Of a DNA stretch of 64,000 bases, positions 10,687 to 19,033 are shown one piece after another; position 1 is the stretch's first letter, and each line of letters begins with the position of its first letter. The DNA is from Acetobacteraceae bacterium ESL0709. GTDB lineage: Bacteria; Pseudomonadota; Alphaproteobacteria; Acetobacterales; Acetobacteraceae. The translations under genes were made by a program, and so were the position numbers. Below the pieces are notes generated by a model. That model was not told the DNA's origin, did no database searches, and saw only the letters and a program-made list of their open reading frames with translations. The stretch spans positions 620,001 to 684,000 of the forward strand of contig JAQTIA010000003.1 of assembly GCA_029433415.1 (NCBI GenBank). Reading direction: 5' to 3'.

Positions 10687-10804
10687 ATAACCAATGGCCT
10701 AAGACCTTCCTGATCCGAGCATAACCCGGATCGTTTCGTGGTAAAAGCGGCTTTAGCGCATGATGAGACATTCGGCAAGCCATCGCGCAGAGAAAGGTGG
10801 AAAT

Positions 10805-12298
10805 TCACCCCCCTGTTCTCTCCACCTCACCAGCCTTTCCTGCTTCAGCAACCTGACGCGCCAGACCGAGACAAGAAACCACATCTTCTGCGAGTATCCA
10901 GCCGCCATGCTTTTCAGCTGCCATTATTCCCGCTTGACCGTGAATCCACACCCCTGCACAAGCAGCCTCCCAGGAGGGCATACCCGCCGCGTACAAGGCG
11001 CCAATAACACCGGTCAGTACGTCGCCCGTTCCGGCTGTTGCGAGCGCGGGCGTCGCATGGGTGTTAATGGCCACGCGCCCGTCAGGAGATGCAATGATCG
11101 TGTCTTCCCCCTTAAGCACCACGACGACATCCAGCAGACTGGCCGCCTGTTGTGCTGCTTTCAGGCGAGATGGCGCCTTGTCAGGAAAAAGGCGTGCAAA
11201 CTCGCCAGCATGTGGCGTGATAATGCTTACTCCTTTCAGGCGGGACAAGTCTTCAGAAGCCCAGCTCAGGGCACCGGCATCAGCGATGACCTTTTTCCCG
11301 CTGGCAAGCAGCTCTGGCAAAACGCGCCCAGCTTCCTCAGGCAAAAGACCGGGACCACAAATCCAAACCATCCTGCGCGGATCTTTTAAAGACAGACCCA
11401 GATCATCATCAATAATCAGACCGGGATCGCCGAGTCTGTAAAAGGGAGCGTCTTCCGGCGATGTCACGATTCTGACCATTCCAGCCCCCGTACGCCGGGC
11501 TGACCCAGCGGAAAGGCGCGCAGCACCGGGCATTTCGTGACCGCCCGCCAGACTGACAACACCCCTCTTATATTTGTGATCGCCAGCCTTCTGCGCGGGC
11601 AGACACCAAAGACCCGGACCATTATGCCACTGAGTCGGGTGAACGCTGGCCAACGCCTCTGGCGAAGAGCCAATATCCCGACAGACAATCTCGCCACAAT
11701 AAACTGCACCGGGAGAAAGATAGTGCCCTGCACGAGGCCTGACAAAGCATACACTCATGACACAGGGAGCCACTTTCCCCAGCAACATACCACTTCCCCC
11801 CTCAACGCCAGAGGGCAGATCAATAGCCACGATCCGTCTGGCAGCCGCTAGAAAATCTTCCACCTCGGAAGAGAGAGGACGATTCATCCCTGCCCCGAAA
11901 AGAGCATCAACAACGAGATCGAAACGTCCAGCTTCCTCAGGGATAAAAGGCACAACAGGTCCTTCCCATTGGGCAAGCATCGTCTGAGCCAGAGGAGAAA
12001 CAGGCGGATTCTTCAGAAGAGCCACAACTACGGGCCAGCCACACCCTTGGAGGAAACGTGCCAGAACCAGTCCATCTCCTCCATTATTACCAAGGCCGCA
12101 GGCCACCAGCACCTTGCAGGGCGCAAATCTCTCCCTGATGACGCGGCCGACCATCGTCCCTGCATTGATCATGAGCTGCTCAATATCAGAAGGCACACTC
12201 TGATCCATAATTCGCGTCTCCTCAGGAGAGAGAAGAGCCTGTGGATGAAGAAACGACCCGGAAGAAAATTCTGGGGAAAAGGATAGAGAATGAGACAT
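10805..12298 (-). CDS. nnr: Bifunctional NAD(P)H-hydrate epimerase / ADP-dependent dehydratase
   Basis: Repairs hydrated NADH and NADPH: the N-terminal YjeF_N domain epimerises R- and S-NAD(P)HX and the C-terminal ribokinase-like domain dehydrates the S form using ADP. The epimerase part shows CGLGNNGGDGLVLARFL near residues 65-80. The dehydratase part shows ITPHAGEFARLF and ATAGTGDVLTGVIGALYAAG, the nucleotide-binding signature, near the C-terminus. At 497 residues the fusion has the usual bacterial length. It is oriented leftward and stands apart from the tRNA and tig genes by about 120 bases. Confidence 0.93.
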   Translation of the reverse strand: MSHSLSFSPEFSSGSFLHPQALLSPEETRIMDQSVPSDIEQLMINAGTMVGRVIRERFAPCKVLVACGLGNNGGDGLVLARFLQGCGWPVVVALLKNPPVSPLAQTMLAQWEGPVVPFIPEEAGRFDLVVDALFGAGMNRPLSSEVEDFLAAARRIVAIDLPSGVEGGSGMLLGKVAPCVMSVCFVRPRAGHYLSPGAVYCGEIVCRDIGSSPEALASVHPTQWHNGPGLWCLPAQKAGDHKYKRGVVSLAGGHEMPGAARLSAGSARRTGAGMVRIVTSPEDAPFYRLGDPGLIIDDDLGLSLKDPRRMVWICGPGLLPEEAGRVLPELLASGKKVIADAGALSWASEDLSRLKGVSIITPHAGEFARLFPDKAPSRLKAAQQAASLLDVVVVLKGEDTIIASPDGRVAINTHATPALATAGTGDVLTGVIGALYAAGMPSWEAACAGVWIHGQAGIMAAEKHGGWILAEDVVSCLGLARQVAEAGKAGEVERTGG

Positions 12299-12356
12299 GA
12301 GACAATATTCCCTCTATATAAAGACCCAGTCATTCTAACACTATTTTGAGGTCACT

Positions 12357-12803
12357 ATGTGGATGTCTGTTTTATGGAGTGCCGTGCTGGTCCTCCACCT
12401 CCTGAGCATTATTTACTGGGTCGGTGGTGGCATTTTCTCCCTTCAAATGGGACGCATTACCCGTCTGCTTGAACCAACGCAGAAGTCAGCCATTCAGCTT
12501 CAGGCCATGACGCGTTATTTCAGGGCCTTGTGCCACGTCGTTCCCGTAGCACTGGTGACAGGAGTGATTCTCTTCATCCATGATGGTGGCGTCGGCATAA
12601 GCTGGCCTTATCACGTCATGGCACTCTGCGCTGCCCTGATGGCGATTCTATTCCTTGTGACCTTTTTCGGTCCTTTTCAGAAACTCCGCCGCGCACTCCG
12701 TCCCCAGCCTGACCTTTTTACCGCCAGTCACCGCCGTATTCTCTCTATGACTATTCTGGGACTGGTTGCTGCTGCTATGGGAGCAATCGGTCATTTCGCC
12801 TGA
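12357..12803 (+). CDS. Small integral membrane protein, CopD-like
   Basis: A 148-residue protein with four predicted membrane helices: residues about 5-28, 56-74, 80-104 and 126-146. The first helix has HLLSIIYWVGGG. This pattern of a membrane His plus WVGGG resembles the CopD/DUF2269-type membrane proteins, some of which are thought to bind haem or copper. That assignment is by resemblance only. Divergent from nnr and upstream of the helicase gene. No signal peptide apart from the first helix. Confidence 0.6.
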   Translation: MWMSVLWSAVLVLHLLSIIYWVGGGIFSLQMGRITRLLEPTQKSAIQLQAMTRYFRALCHVVPVALVTGVILFIHDGGVGISWPYHVMALCAALMAILFLVTFFGPFQKLRRALRPQPDLFTASHRRILSMTILGLVAAAMGAIGHFA

Positions 12804-12827
12804 TGAGACGCGCTTTTTGCTCCTGCC

Positions 12828-12850
12828 ATCTACTTGCAAATTAAGTAGAT
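12828..12850. promoter_or_regulatory. Perfect 8-bp inverted repeat ahead of the helicase gene
   Basis: ATCTACTT and AAGTAGAT face each other across a 7-nt loop, about 120 bases upstream of the helicase start and 25 bases after the preceding gene. There is no following T-run, so an operator or mRNA-stability hairpin is as likely as a terminator. Confidence 0.35.
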
Positions 12851-12969
12851 TTAGTGTATTCAGACAGGCCGTAATGAAGTCACGATGAAGTAACTTCTAT
12901 CACCATAATAACGCATCATTCTGTTCTGGTTGGAATGGTGCGTTTATCAAGAAATATTTTGAGAGTCTT

Positions 12970-15177
12970 TTGAGCGCAAAAAAATCCTCCACTCCCACGG
13001 TAAAACGCCCTCGTCCCTCTTCCACACGCAAAAAGGCGTCTGATACGGAGGTTACAATGGCTCAGGAGGATTCTTTGGAAGCGGAACTTTTACCTGCGGA
13101 CAAGAAAGATTCTCCCAAAACCCCTTCTTCCCGGAAGAAAAAAACCGTTTCGAACCTTGACGCGACATTACCCATGACGGACGAAAAAACAACGCCCTCT
13201 CCCGAGGATGTGACTGAACCTGCTTCCAAGACCCCCAGAAAGCGCACGTCCACAAAAACGGTTTCTGCTAAAACGGCGGGACAGCGCAAAAAAACGTCCT
13301 CCGCCCTGAAGGTCGATCCCGATGCGCCGCCCGATCAGCCCATCAGAATTCCGGGCTTTAGTGATGATGACGAAGAGATCGTGCCCGTGAAGGCAGAGTC
13401 GGCCAAAAAGCACCGCATGACCAGACAGAAAACAGCAACAAAAAAGGCTGCCGCCAAATCCACTGAAGCGGTCGAGGAACCAGAAATCGAAGCGCAGGAC
13501 AAGCAGGACAAAACGAAGTCCAAAAAACCTGCGGCAAAACGCAAAACAGTTACCAAAAAGTCTATTGCGGCAAAAACGCATAAAGAAGCTGAAAATGCTT
13601 CAGAAGCGCCAGAACTCGCGTCTGACGAATCTCCTTCTGATGAAAAAATTGCTGATCCCGTTACAGAAAGCGCACTCGCTGAAACGGAAAAGGCTCCACG
13701 CTTTGACAGTCTCGGTCTTTCCCGCCCTGTTCTGGACGCTATTGAGGAGCTTGGCTACACGACGCCGACTCCCATTCAGGCTCAGGCGATCCCCGAAGTT
13801 CTGGCCGGACATGACGTGCTGGGCGTTGCCCAGACAGGAACGGGCAAGACAGCTTCCTTTACCCTGCCCTTGCTTGAAAAGCTTTCCAATTCGCGCGCAC
13901 GCGCCAGGATGCCGCGCTCGCTGATTCTGGAACCAACACGTGAGCTCGCCTTGCAGGTTGCGGATAATTTCAAGCTCTATGGCAAAAATCTGCGCCTGAA
14001 CCATGCCCTCCTTATTGGCGGAAACAGCATGAACGAGCAGCGCGACCTGCTCAATCGTGGCGTCGATGTGCTGATTGCCACACCCGGGCGGCTTCTTGAC
14101 CTCTTTGATCGTGGCGGCCTGCTTCTGATGCAGACGGATCTTCTGGTCATTGATGAAGCAGACCGCATGCTGGATATGGGCTTTATCCCGGATATTGAGC
14201 GCATCGTTTCACTGCTGCCCCGTAACCGCCAGACTTTGTTCTTCTCGGCGACCATGGCGCCGGAAATCAAGCGTCTGGCTGATGCATTTCTTACCAATCC
14301 CCGGGAAATCACCGTTGCACGGCAATCTTCAGTCGCTACAACGATTACAGAACGCCTCTGTCTTGTTGAACGGGCTGACAAAAAGCGCGCCCTTAAAAAG
14401 GCTCTGGAACATGGTGATGTCGAAAATGCAATCATCTTCTGTAATCGCAAGCGCGACGTTGATGAGTTGCAGGCCTATCTCAGCCGAGGCCGTTTTTCAG
14501 TCGGGCATCTTCACGGCGACCTGACACAGCCCCTGCGTTTTTCAACTCTGGAAAAATTCCGTTCCGGTGAGCTGAAAGTTCTGGTCTGTTCGGATGTTGC
14601 AGCTCGCGGCATTGATATTGATGGGCTGTCCCACGTCTTTAATTACGACCTTCCTTTCAACGCGGAAGATTACGTCCACCGTATCGGCCGCACAGGCCGC
14701 GCTGGCAAGGAAGGGCACGCCCTGAGCTTTGCCACACCTGATGAACATAATCTTCTGGAAGCCATTGAAAAGCTGACAGGAAAGGTCATCGACTATATAG
14801 CCCTTGACGGGATACCTACCGCTGAATGGCTGGATGAACGGGATCCTTCTTCTGGTTCCTCTTCCGGGGGGCGCTCCAGACGCGGCGGGCAGGCCAAAGA
14901 TAACAGACGCGATAACGGGAAAAGAGATAACAACTATAAAGGCCGCAACATTAATAGTCAGAAGGATAATGTTCAGGAAAATCGTGAGGCGTCACCTCAG
15001 GAAAACCGCACGGACAAATCTTTTGACAGAAGGATTCCCCGCGGGCAGAATCAGCGTAATCTCCTCCCCCCCATGCCTGATACAGACGAGAGTCAGGAAG
15101 GATTTGGGAGCGCTGTTCCGGCCTTTATGAATGTGCGCTTTAGTCTGGATTCCAGCCTTCTGTCTGACGGCAAATAA
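12970..15177 (+). CDS. DEAD-box RNA helicase with long basic N-terminal extension
   Basis: ATP-dependent RNA helicase of the RhlE/DEAD family, probably acting in ribosome assembly or RNA turnover. Core motifs in order: Q motif around PTPIQAQAIP, motif I AQTGTGKT (about 286-293), PTRELA, DEAD (about 395), SAT, ARGID and HRIGRTGR. The first 235 or so residues are low-complexity, rich in Lys, Ala, Thr and Pro, with histone-H1-like runs such as KKPAAKRKTVTKK. The tail after residue 620 is Arg/Gly/Asn-rich. The start chosen is TTG, with a GAGAG ribosome site; an internal ATG (MAQEDSLE) about 29 codons later is possible. At 735 residues it is much longer than RhlE (about 450). Confidence 0.9.
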   Translation: MSAKKSSTPTVKRPRPSSTRKKASDTEVTMAQEDSLEAELLPADKKDSPKTPSSRKKKTVSNLDATLPMTDEKTTPSPEDVTEPASKTPRKRTSTKTVSAKTAGQRKKTSSALKVDPDAPPDQPIRIPGFSDDDEEIVPVKAESAKKHRMTRQKTATKKAAAKSTEAVEEPEIEAQDKQDKTKSKKPAAKRKTVTKKSIAAKTHKEAENASEAPELASDESPSDEKIADPVTESALAETEKAPRFDSLGLSRPVLDAIEELGYTTPTPIQAQAIPEVLAGHDVLGVAQTGTGKTASFTLPLLEKLSNSRARARMPRSLILEPTRELALQVADNFKLYGKNLRLNHALLIGGNSMNEQRDLLNRGVDVLIATPGRLLDLFDRGGLLLMQTDLLVIDEADRMLDMGFIPDIERIVSLLPRNRQTLFFSATMAPEIKRLADAFLTNPREITVARQSSVATTITERLCLVERADKKRALKKALEHGDVENAIIFCNRKRDVDELQAYLSRGRFSVGHLHGDLTQPLRFSTLEKFRSGELKVLVCSDVAARGIDIDGLSHVFNYDLPFNAEDYVHRIGRTGRAGKEGHALSFATPDEHNLLEAIEKLTGKVIDYIALDGIPTAEWLDERDPSSGSSSGGRSRRGGQAKDNRRDNGKRDNNYKGRNINSQKDNVQENREASPQENRTDKSFDRRIPRGQNQRNLLPPMPDTDESQEGFGSAVPAFMNVRFSLDSSLLSDGK

Positions 15178-15179
15178 GA

Positions 15180-16463
15180 GTGGCTCATCTTTCCTCGTGG
15201 TACGCTGTTGAGCAGCTTGGCTCATCAGGTGATGGTCTCGTTTTTATCAATGGTCAGCCTCTTTTCATCCCCGGTACACTGCCGGGAGAGGAAGTGCGAC
15301 TGTCGGGCCGTGACCATGATCTCACCCTTGAGGAAGTCAGGAATATTTCTCCTGACCGTGTTGAGCCTCCCTGTGCACTTTCTGATCAGTGTGGGGGATG
15401 TTCCCTTCAGCATATAAATCTGGAAAAGCTCCTTTCATGGAAGCAGGAACGCGTCACACAGGCGCTGCATCATGCAGGTTTTTCCAACATTCCAGAGGCT
15501 CACTGCACACAAATAGAGCCTTACTCCCGCAGAAGAATGGATTTTGTCCTTCAGCGCAAGGAAGGCGGCGTCATAGTGGGGCTTCATCAACGCGGGGGCG
15601 ATCCCGTCGACATGACGGAATGTTCCCTTCTTGATAAACGTCTCTTTTCCCTGCTTCCTGCCCTGCGACTCTGCCTTTCCCATATTGGTGCCCTGACCGG
15701 ACGGGGCGGACTCCTGATCAATCTGCTGGAAACCGGCCCCGACCTCGTTCTGGAAACAAAGGCTCCCCTATCCGCCACGGATAAAGCCAAGCTGGCCGAT
15801 TTTGCCCGCGCACAGAATATTCCTCGCATCGCATGGCGTTCTTCGTCCCTTGAAGAGCCTGAAACCATCGTGCAATGGAAGCCGGTTTTTCATCATTTCG
15901 GCACGGTCAAGGTCACGCCTCCGCCGGGAGCTTTTATGCAGGCGACGCTCCAGTCCGAACAGATACTGGTTAATGCGGTATTGAATGGGTTACCCTCTCT
16001 CAATAAAAAAGATGTGATTGAAGAGCTTTACGCTGGCAATGGCACCTTCTCTTACCCTTTGGGAGAAGCGAATCGCGTGCAGGCCTATGAAGGCCATAAA
16101 CCGGCTTTCGAAGCCCTGAAAGCGTCTTCTCATGGCACAAAAGTTGCGCCTTTTCACCGTGACCTCAAACGTCAGCCCCTTATTGCTGCTGATCTGAAAC
16201 ACGCCCGAGTCGTCGTTCTGGACCCACCTTTTGCCGGCGCAGGCAGACAGATGGAGTTTCTCGCTCAATCGAACGTGCAGGATGTGATTTATATAAGCTG
16301 CAACCCGGCCATGCTGGCCAAGGATCTAAAACCGCTGCAACAAATGGGGTTTGAAATTGTGCGCTATGACCTGGTCGACCAGTTTTTATGGTCTGCCGAT
16401 TCCGAAACGGTCCTTGCCCTCAGCCGGGATACAAAACGCATCCGGAAGTCCCGGAAGCGCTAG
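15180..16463 (+). CDS. RlmD/TrmA-family RNA m5U methyltransferase
   Basis: SAM-dependent uracil-C5 methyltransferase of rRNA or tRNA. The N-terminus is TRAM-like, followed by a cluster-binding segment with Cys 65, 71 and 74 (CxxxxxCGGC) and a further Cys in MTECSLLD, as in [4Fe-4S] RlmD enzymes. The SAM-binding part has LYAGNGTFSYPL, then DPPFAGA. The nucleophile is Cys 374 in YISCNPAML. The start is a GTG three bases after the helicase stop, so translation is likely coupled. Length is 427 residues. Whether the target is 23S rRNA or tRNA is not decided by sequence. Confidence 0.9.
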   Translation: MAHLSSWYAVEQLGSSGDGLVFINGQPLFIPGTLPGEEVRLSGRDHDLTLEEVRNISPDRVEPPCALSDQCGGCSLQHINLEKLLSWKQERVTQALHHAGFSNIPEAHCTQIEPYSRRRMDFVLQRKEGGVIVGLHQRGGDPVDMTECSLLDKRLFSLLPALRLCLSHIGALTGRGGLLINLLETGPDLVLETKAPLSATDKAKLADFARAQNIPRIAWRSSSLEEPETIVQWKPVFHHFGTVKVTPPPGAFMQATLQSEQILVNAVLNGLPSLNKKDVIEELYAGNGTFSYPLGEANRVQAYEGHKPAFEALKASSHGTKVAPFHRDLKRQPLIAADLKHARVVVLDPPFAGAGRQMEFLAQSNVQDVIYISCNPAMLAKDLKPLQQMGFEIVRYDLVDQFLWSADSETVLALSRDTKRIRKSRKR

Positions 16464-16551
16464 TCGCCAAGCCGATCTTTAAGAATCAGTCTCCGAAAAA
16501 AAACACATCACTATGCTTGACTTTAGCCTGATGAAGCGCAATCAATGGGCA

Positions 16552-16727
16552 GGTCACAGAGGCGCTAGCAACACCTCCATGACCCTAACCACTAACCGAA
16601 AGGAAGTTCGGCAATGGCTATCCATGCTGTTAGCACGTTTGCGTGCGCCAAATCCAGCCGCGAGGGGCTGGAAGAAGCAGTAGATCATTTTCATGACATT
16701 CTGCTTCCACTTTTTGCAATTTTTTTC
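16552..16727 (+). ncRNA. Candidate structured small RNA, copy 1
   Basis: No known RNA family is recognised. Five hairpins follow one another. (1) Outer stem GGTCA/TGACC with inner GAGG/CCTC. (2) CCGAA-AGGAAG-TTCGG. (3) GCACG-TTTG-CGTGC. (4) CCAGCC-GCGAGG-GGCTGG. (5) GAAGCAG/CTGCTTC with an inner TCAT/ATGA stem. The last is followed by two T-runs (TTTTT, then TTTTTTT), like a Rho-independent terminator. A TTGACT box lies 35 bases upstream of the first stem. A second copy lies 14 kb away in inverse orientation. Between copies the inner stem of hairpin 1 has changed on both sides while remaining able to pair. Transcript ends are inferred. Confidence 0.5.
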
Positions 16728-16959
16728 CTATTTGTATTTTATCCCATGAGAGTCTTTCGCAGGTTTTGCGTCAGTCTGGTTGACCCTGTAGTTGGTCATA
16801 TAAGTGTGGTGCCGTGTGTGGGTGAGTTGGCCGGTTACCACCTTAAACCGGACAGAAGCGGCACGAGAGACAAGGCAGGCGATCTCCCTTAAAAAGATGC
16901 CATGAGAATGATCGGCCATGAAGGCAGGTGTGCCTGCTCTCATGGTCTGGATGGCGTCT
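16577..16959 (+). repeat. 383-bp inverted repeat, copy 1
   Basis: This stretch is the reverse complement of the second copy near 30.8 kb with only three mismatches that I can find, all clustered near the 3' end. Homology continues more weakly about 65 bases upstream to a shared TTGACTT box. The right end contains a CCATGA/TCATGG hairpin with GGCAGG-TGTG-CCTGC at its top. No transposase gene or terminal repeats typical of an insertion sequence are visible. Confidence 0.95.
16614..16892 (+). CDS. Possible 92-residue membrane peptide inside the repeat
   Basis: An ATG preceded by AGGAAG seven bases upstream opens a 92-codon frame with one hydrophobic segment (about residues 30-46, ending FVFYPM) and a basic stretch after it. 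The ribosome site sits in the loop of hairpin 2, so translation could be structure-controlled. Against coding: the frame runs through the terminator-like hairpin, and all three differences between the two copies change an amino acid. No family is recognised. It could be a small toxin-like peptide or chance. Confidence 0.25.
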   Translation: MAIHAVSTFACAKSSREGLEEAVDHFHDILLPLFAIFFLFVFYPMRVFRRFCVSLVDPVVGHISVVPCVGELAGYHLKPDRSGTRDKAGDLP

Positions 16960-16974
16960 CTTTAGATGATAGAT

Positions 16975-17331
16975 CTAGACAAAAAAGCTTTCGCCGCAGC
17001 CACAGCGGCCTTTTTCATTGGGATTGGTAAAGGTAAAGCCTGATTCAAGCTCCTTGACTTCATAATCCATCACGGTGCCGATCAGAAAAAGCGTTGCTTT
17101 CCGGTCAATATAAAGACATTGGCCTTTATCCTTGACAATCTCGTCGCCAGGTTGAAGCTCAGTTACGAAATTCATTTCATAGGAATGACCTGAGCAGCCC
17201 CGCGTCCCGACCGTAATACGCAGGACTTTCCCTTTCTCCGACCCTTCATAAAGCCTCCCCAGCCGCGCAGCAGCGCGTTCTGTCAAAGTCATAACAGGAG
17301 GCAAGGAGCGTTTTTTGGTCTGTTCAGTCAT
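16975..17331 (-). CDS. sufA: A-type iron-sulfur carrier SufA/IscA
   Basis: A 118-residue A-type carrier that receives and passes on Fe-S clusters. The three conserved cysteines are visible: one in GTRGCSGHSY (about residue 46) and two in the C-terminal GRCGCGESF. Last gene of the suf operon, eight bases after the stop of the DUF59 gene. Fold and length match the HesB/IscA family. Assigned sufA from operon context rather than from sequence details that would separate SufA from IscA or ErpA. Confidence 0.9.
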   Translation of the reverse strand: MTEQTKKRSLPPVMTLTERAAARLGRLYEGSEKGKVLRITVGTRGCSGHSYEMNFVTELQPGDEIVKDKGQCLYIDRKATLFLIGTVMDYEVKELESGFTFTNPNEKGRCGCGESFFV

Positions 17332-17338
17332 AGCACCC

Positions 17339-17812
17339 TCAAAAAAGATTCAAGGCCAGACGGGCATCGTCACTCATGCGGCTCATATCCCATGGCGGAT
17401 CCCAGACAATTTTTACCTCGACTGAAGCCACCTTCGGTGCAGCCAGCACAGCCTTTTTAATCATTTCAGGCAATTCCTGCGCACTGGGGCAGTTCGGCGC
17501 GGTCAGTGACATTTCTATATCAACGCGCCCGTCATCATGCAGGTCAATCGCGTAGATCAGCCCCAACTCGTAGATATTAACCGGTATTTCGGGATCATAC
17601 ACCGTCGCAATGGCGGCAATAACCTCATCCTGATCTGGCAACCCTATTTCCTTGGGTTCTGTCTCTCTGGAATGCGCTTCTGGCTCTGCCGCACCGGGGG
17701 CAGCTATATCTCCCGGCAATTCAGCACCATTTTGCCGGGCACTGTTCTCCAGGTTGTCTCCCTGATTACCGGCCCCGGAAGCGGGCGTTTCCCTTATGTC
17801 CTGCTCGCTCAT
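17339..17812 (-). CDS. sufT: SUF-associated DUF59 (MIP18-like) protein, SufT type
   Basis: Auxiliary Fe-S maturation factor of the DUF59/MIP18 family. The conserved core starts near residue 55 with DEVIAAIATVYDPEIPVNIYELGLIYAI, here quoted only by its key motif DPEIPVNIYELGLIY, and continues to SLTAPNCPSAQELP, whose Cys is conserved in the family. The first 50 residues are acidic, Glu/Ala/Pro-rich and not part of the domain. It lies nine bases after the stop of sufS and precedes sufA in the same leftward operon. Length 157 residues. Confidence 0.88.
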   Translation of the reverse strand: MSEQDIRETPASGAGNQGDNLENSARQNGAELPGDIAAPGAAEPEAHSRETEPKEIGLPDQDEVIAAIATVYDPEIPVNIYELGLIYAIDLHDDGRVDIEMSLTAPNCPSAQELPEMIKKAVLAAPKVASVEVKIVWDPPWDMSRMSDDARLALNLF

Positions 17813-17821
17813 AATCTCCCC

Positions 17822-19033
17822 TCACGCCAGAAGAGCGCGGGCTGTTTCAAGTCCCTTGATAAGAGCGCCGATTTCCTCTTCAGTCGTATAAACGGCAAAA
17901 CTGGCTCTCGCTGTTGCCTTGACGCCCAGCCTGTCCATCAGCGGTTCGGCACAATGCTGGCCGGCACGCACGGCGATTCCTTGCTGGTCCAGCAGGACCG
18001 CCAGATCATGCGGGTGAGCACCTTCCATCACAAAAGAGAACACCCCCCCCCGTTCGCGCGGGTTCCCCAGAATGCGCAGGCCCTTGACCTCGCTCAATGA
18101 GCGGGACGCGACGTCAACCAGATGCTGCTCATGTTTCAAGATAACATCCCGGCCAATACGTTCGACAAAATCAATTGCCGCTCCGAGACCAATCACTTCC
18201 AGAATGGGCGGCGTACCTGCTTCAAAACGATGCGGCACATCGGCATAGCTCGCCCCTGTGAAAGAGACTGATTTGATCATGTCTCCCCCCCCCATGAAAG
18301 GCGGCAACTCATTCAGATAGTCATAACGCCCCCACAGCACGCCAATCCCGGTCGGGCCGTAAAGCTTGTGCCCCGTAAAGGCCATATAATCGATATCAAG
18401 CTCCTGCACATCGACAGGATAATGCACGATAGACTGAGAGGCATCGAGCAGAAGTCGCGCCCCGTACTGATGAGCGAGTCTGGCCAGTTCTTTCGCCGGC
18501 GTGACAGTCCCCAGCACGTTGGACATATGCGTCACAGCCACAAGCGCAATATCCCCCCTGGCCAGCAAAGCCTCATAGGCTTCAAGATCAATATCGCCAT
18601 GCTCATCAATCGGGGCCACCTCCAGCTCCACACCGCAACGGTCACGCAGCATGAGCCAGGGCACAAGATTGGCATGATGTTCCAGCTCGGAAATCATAAT
18701 TTTCTGCCCCGGTTTTACCCGGGAACCAAAAGTGTAGGCCAGCAGATTGAAAGCCGCCGTACTATTGGACGTATAAATGACCTCTCTGGCGTCATAGGCA
18801 TTGATAAAACGTGCAATCTTGTGACGTACATCCTCATAGGCCTCGGTCGCTTTTTCACTCATGGCGTAAAGCCCACGGTGAATATTGGCGTAACAATGAT
18901 GCACGGATTGCGCAATCGCCTGAAGAACGCATTCCGGCTTCTGGGCAGAAGCCGCGCTATCAAGAAAAACGAACGGCTTGCCGCGTACTGTCTCCGAGAG
19001 AATGGGGAATTCCCTGCGAACTGATTCAATCAT
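17822..19033 (-). CDS. sufS: Cysteine desulfurase SufS
   Basis: PLP enzyme that takes sulfur from cysteine for cluster assembly. The 403-residue chain shows the N-terminal FVFLDSAASAQKP, the PLP-lysine region in FTGHKLYGPTGIG (about residues 224-236) and the persulfide Cys in RAGQHCAEPL (about 363). These mark a group II SufS rather than IscS. Its start overlaps the end of sufD by eight bases. No sufE or sufU gene is present in the operon, so the sulfur-relay partner must be elsewhere or dispensable. Confidence 0.95.
   Translation of the reverse strand: MIESVRREFPILSETVRGKPFVFLDSAASAQKPECVLQAIAQSVHHCYANIHRGLYAMSEKATEAYEDVRHKIARFINAYDAREVIYTSNSTAAFNLLAYTFGSRVKPGQKIMISELEHHANLVPWLMLRDRCGVELEVAPIDEHGDIDLEAYEALLARGDIALVAVTHMSNVLGTVTPAKELARLAHQYGARLLLDASQSIVHYPVDVQELDIDYMAFTGHKLYGPTGIGVLWGRYDYLNELPPFMGGGDMIKSVSFTGASYADVPHRFEAGTPPILEVIGLGAAIDFVERIGRDVILKHEQHLVDVASRSLSEVKGLRILGNPRERGGVFSFVMEGAHPHDLAVLLDQQGIAVRAGQHCAEPLMDRLGVKATARASFAVYTTEEEIGALIKGLETARALLA

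Noticed and set aside
16728-16943. A 71-codon frame on the opposite strand of the duplicated element (also at 30,665-30,880)
   Set aside because: No ribosome site, no promoter, no membrane or domain features; conserved only because the DNA is duplicated.
16577-16959. Insertion sequence or MITE
   Set aside because: No terminal inverted repeats, target-site duplications or transposase are visible, and homology fades gradually into a promoter-like region instead of ending sharply on both sides.
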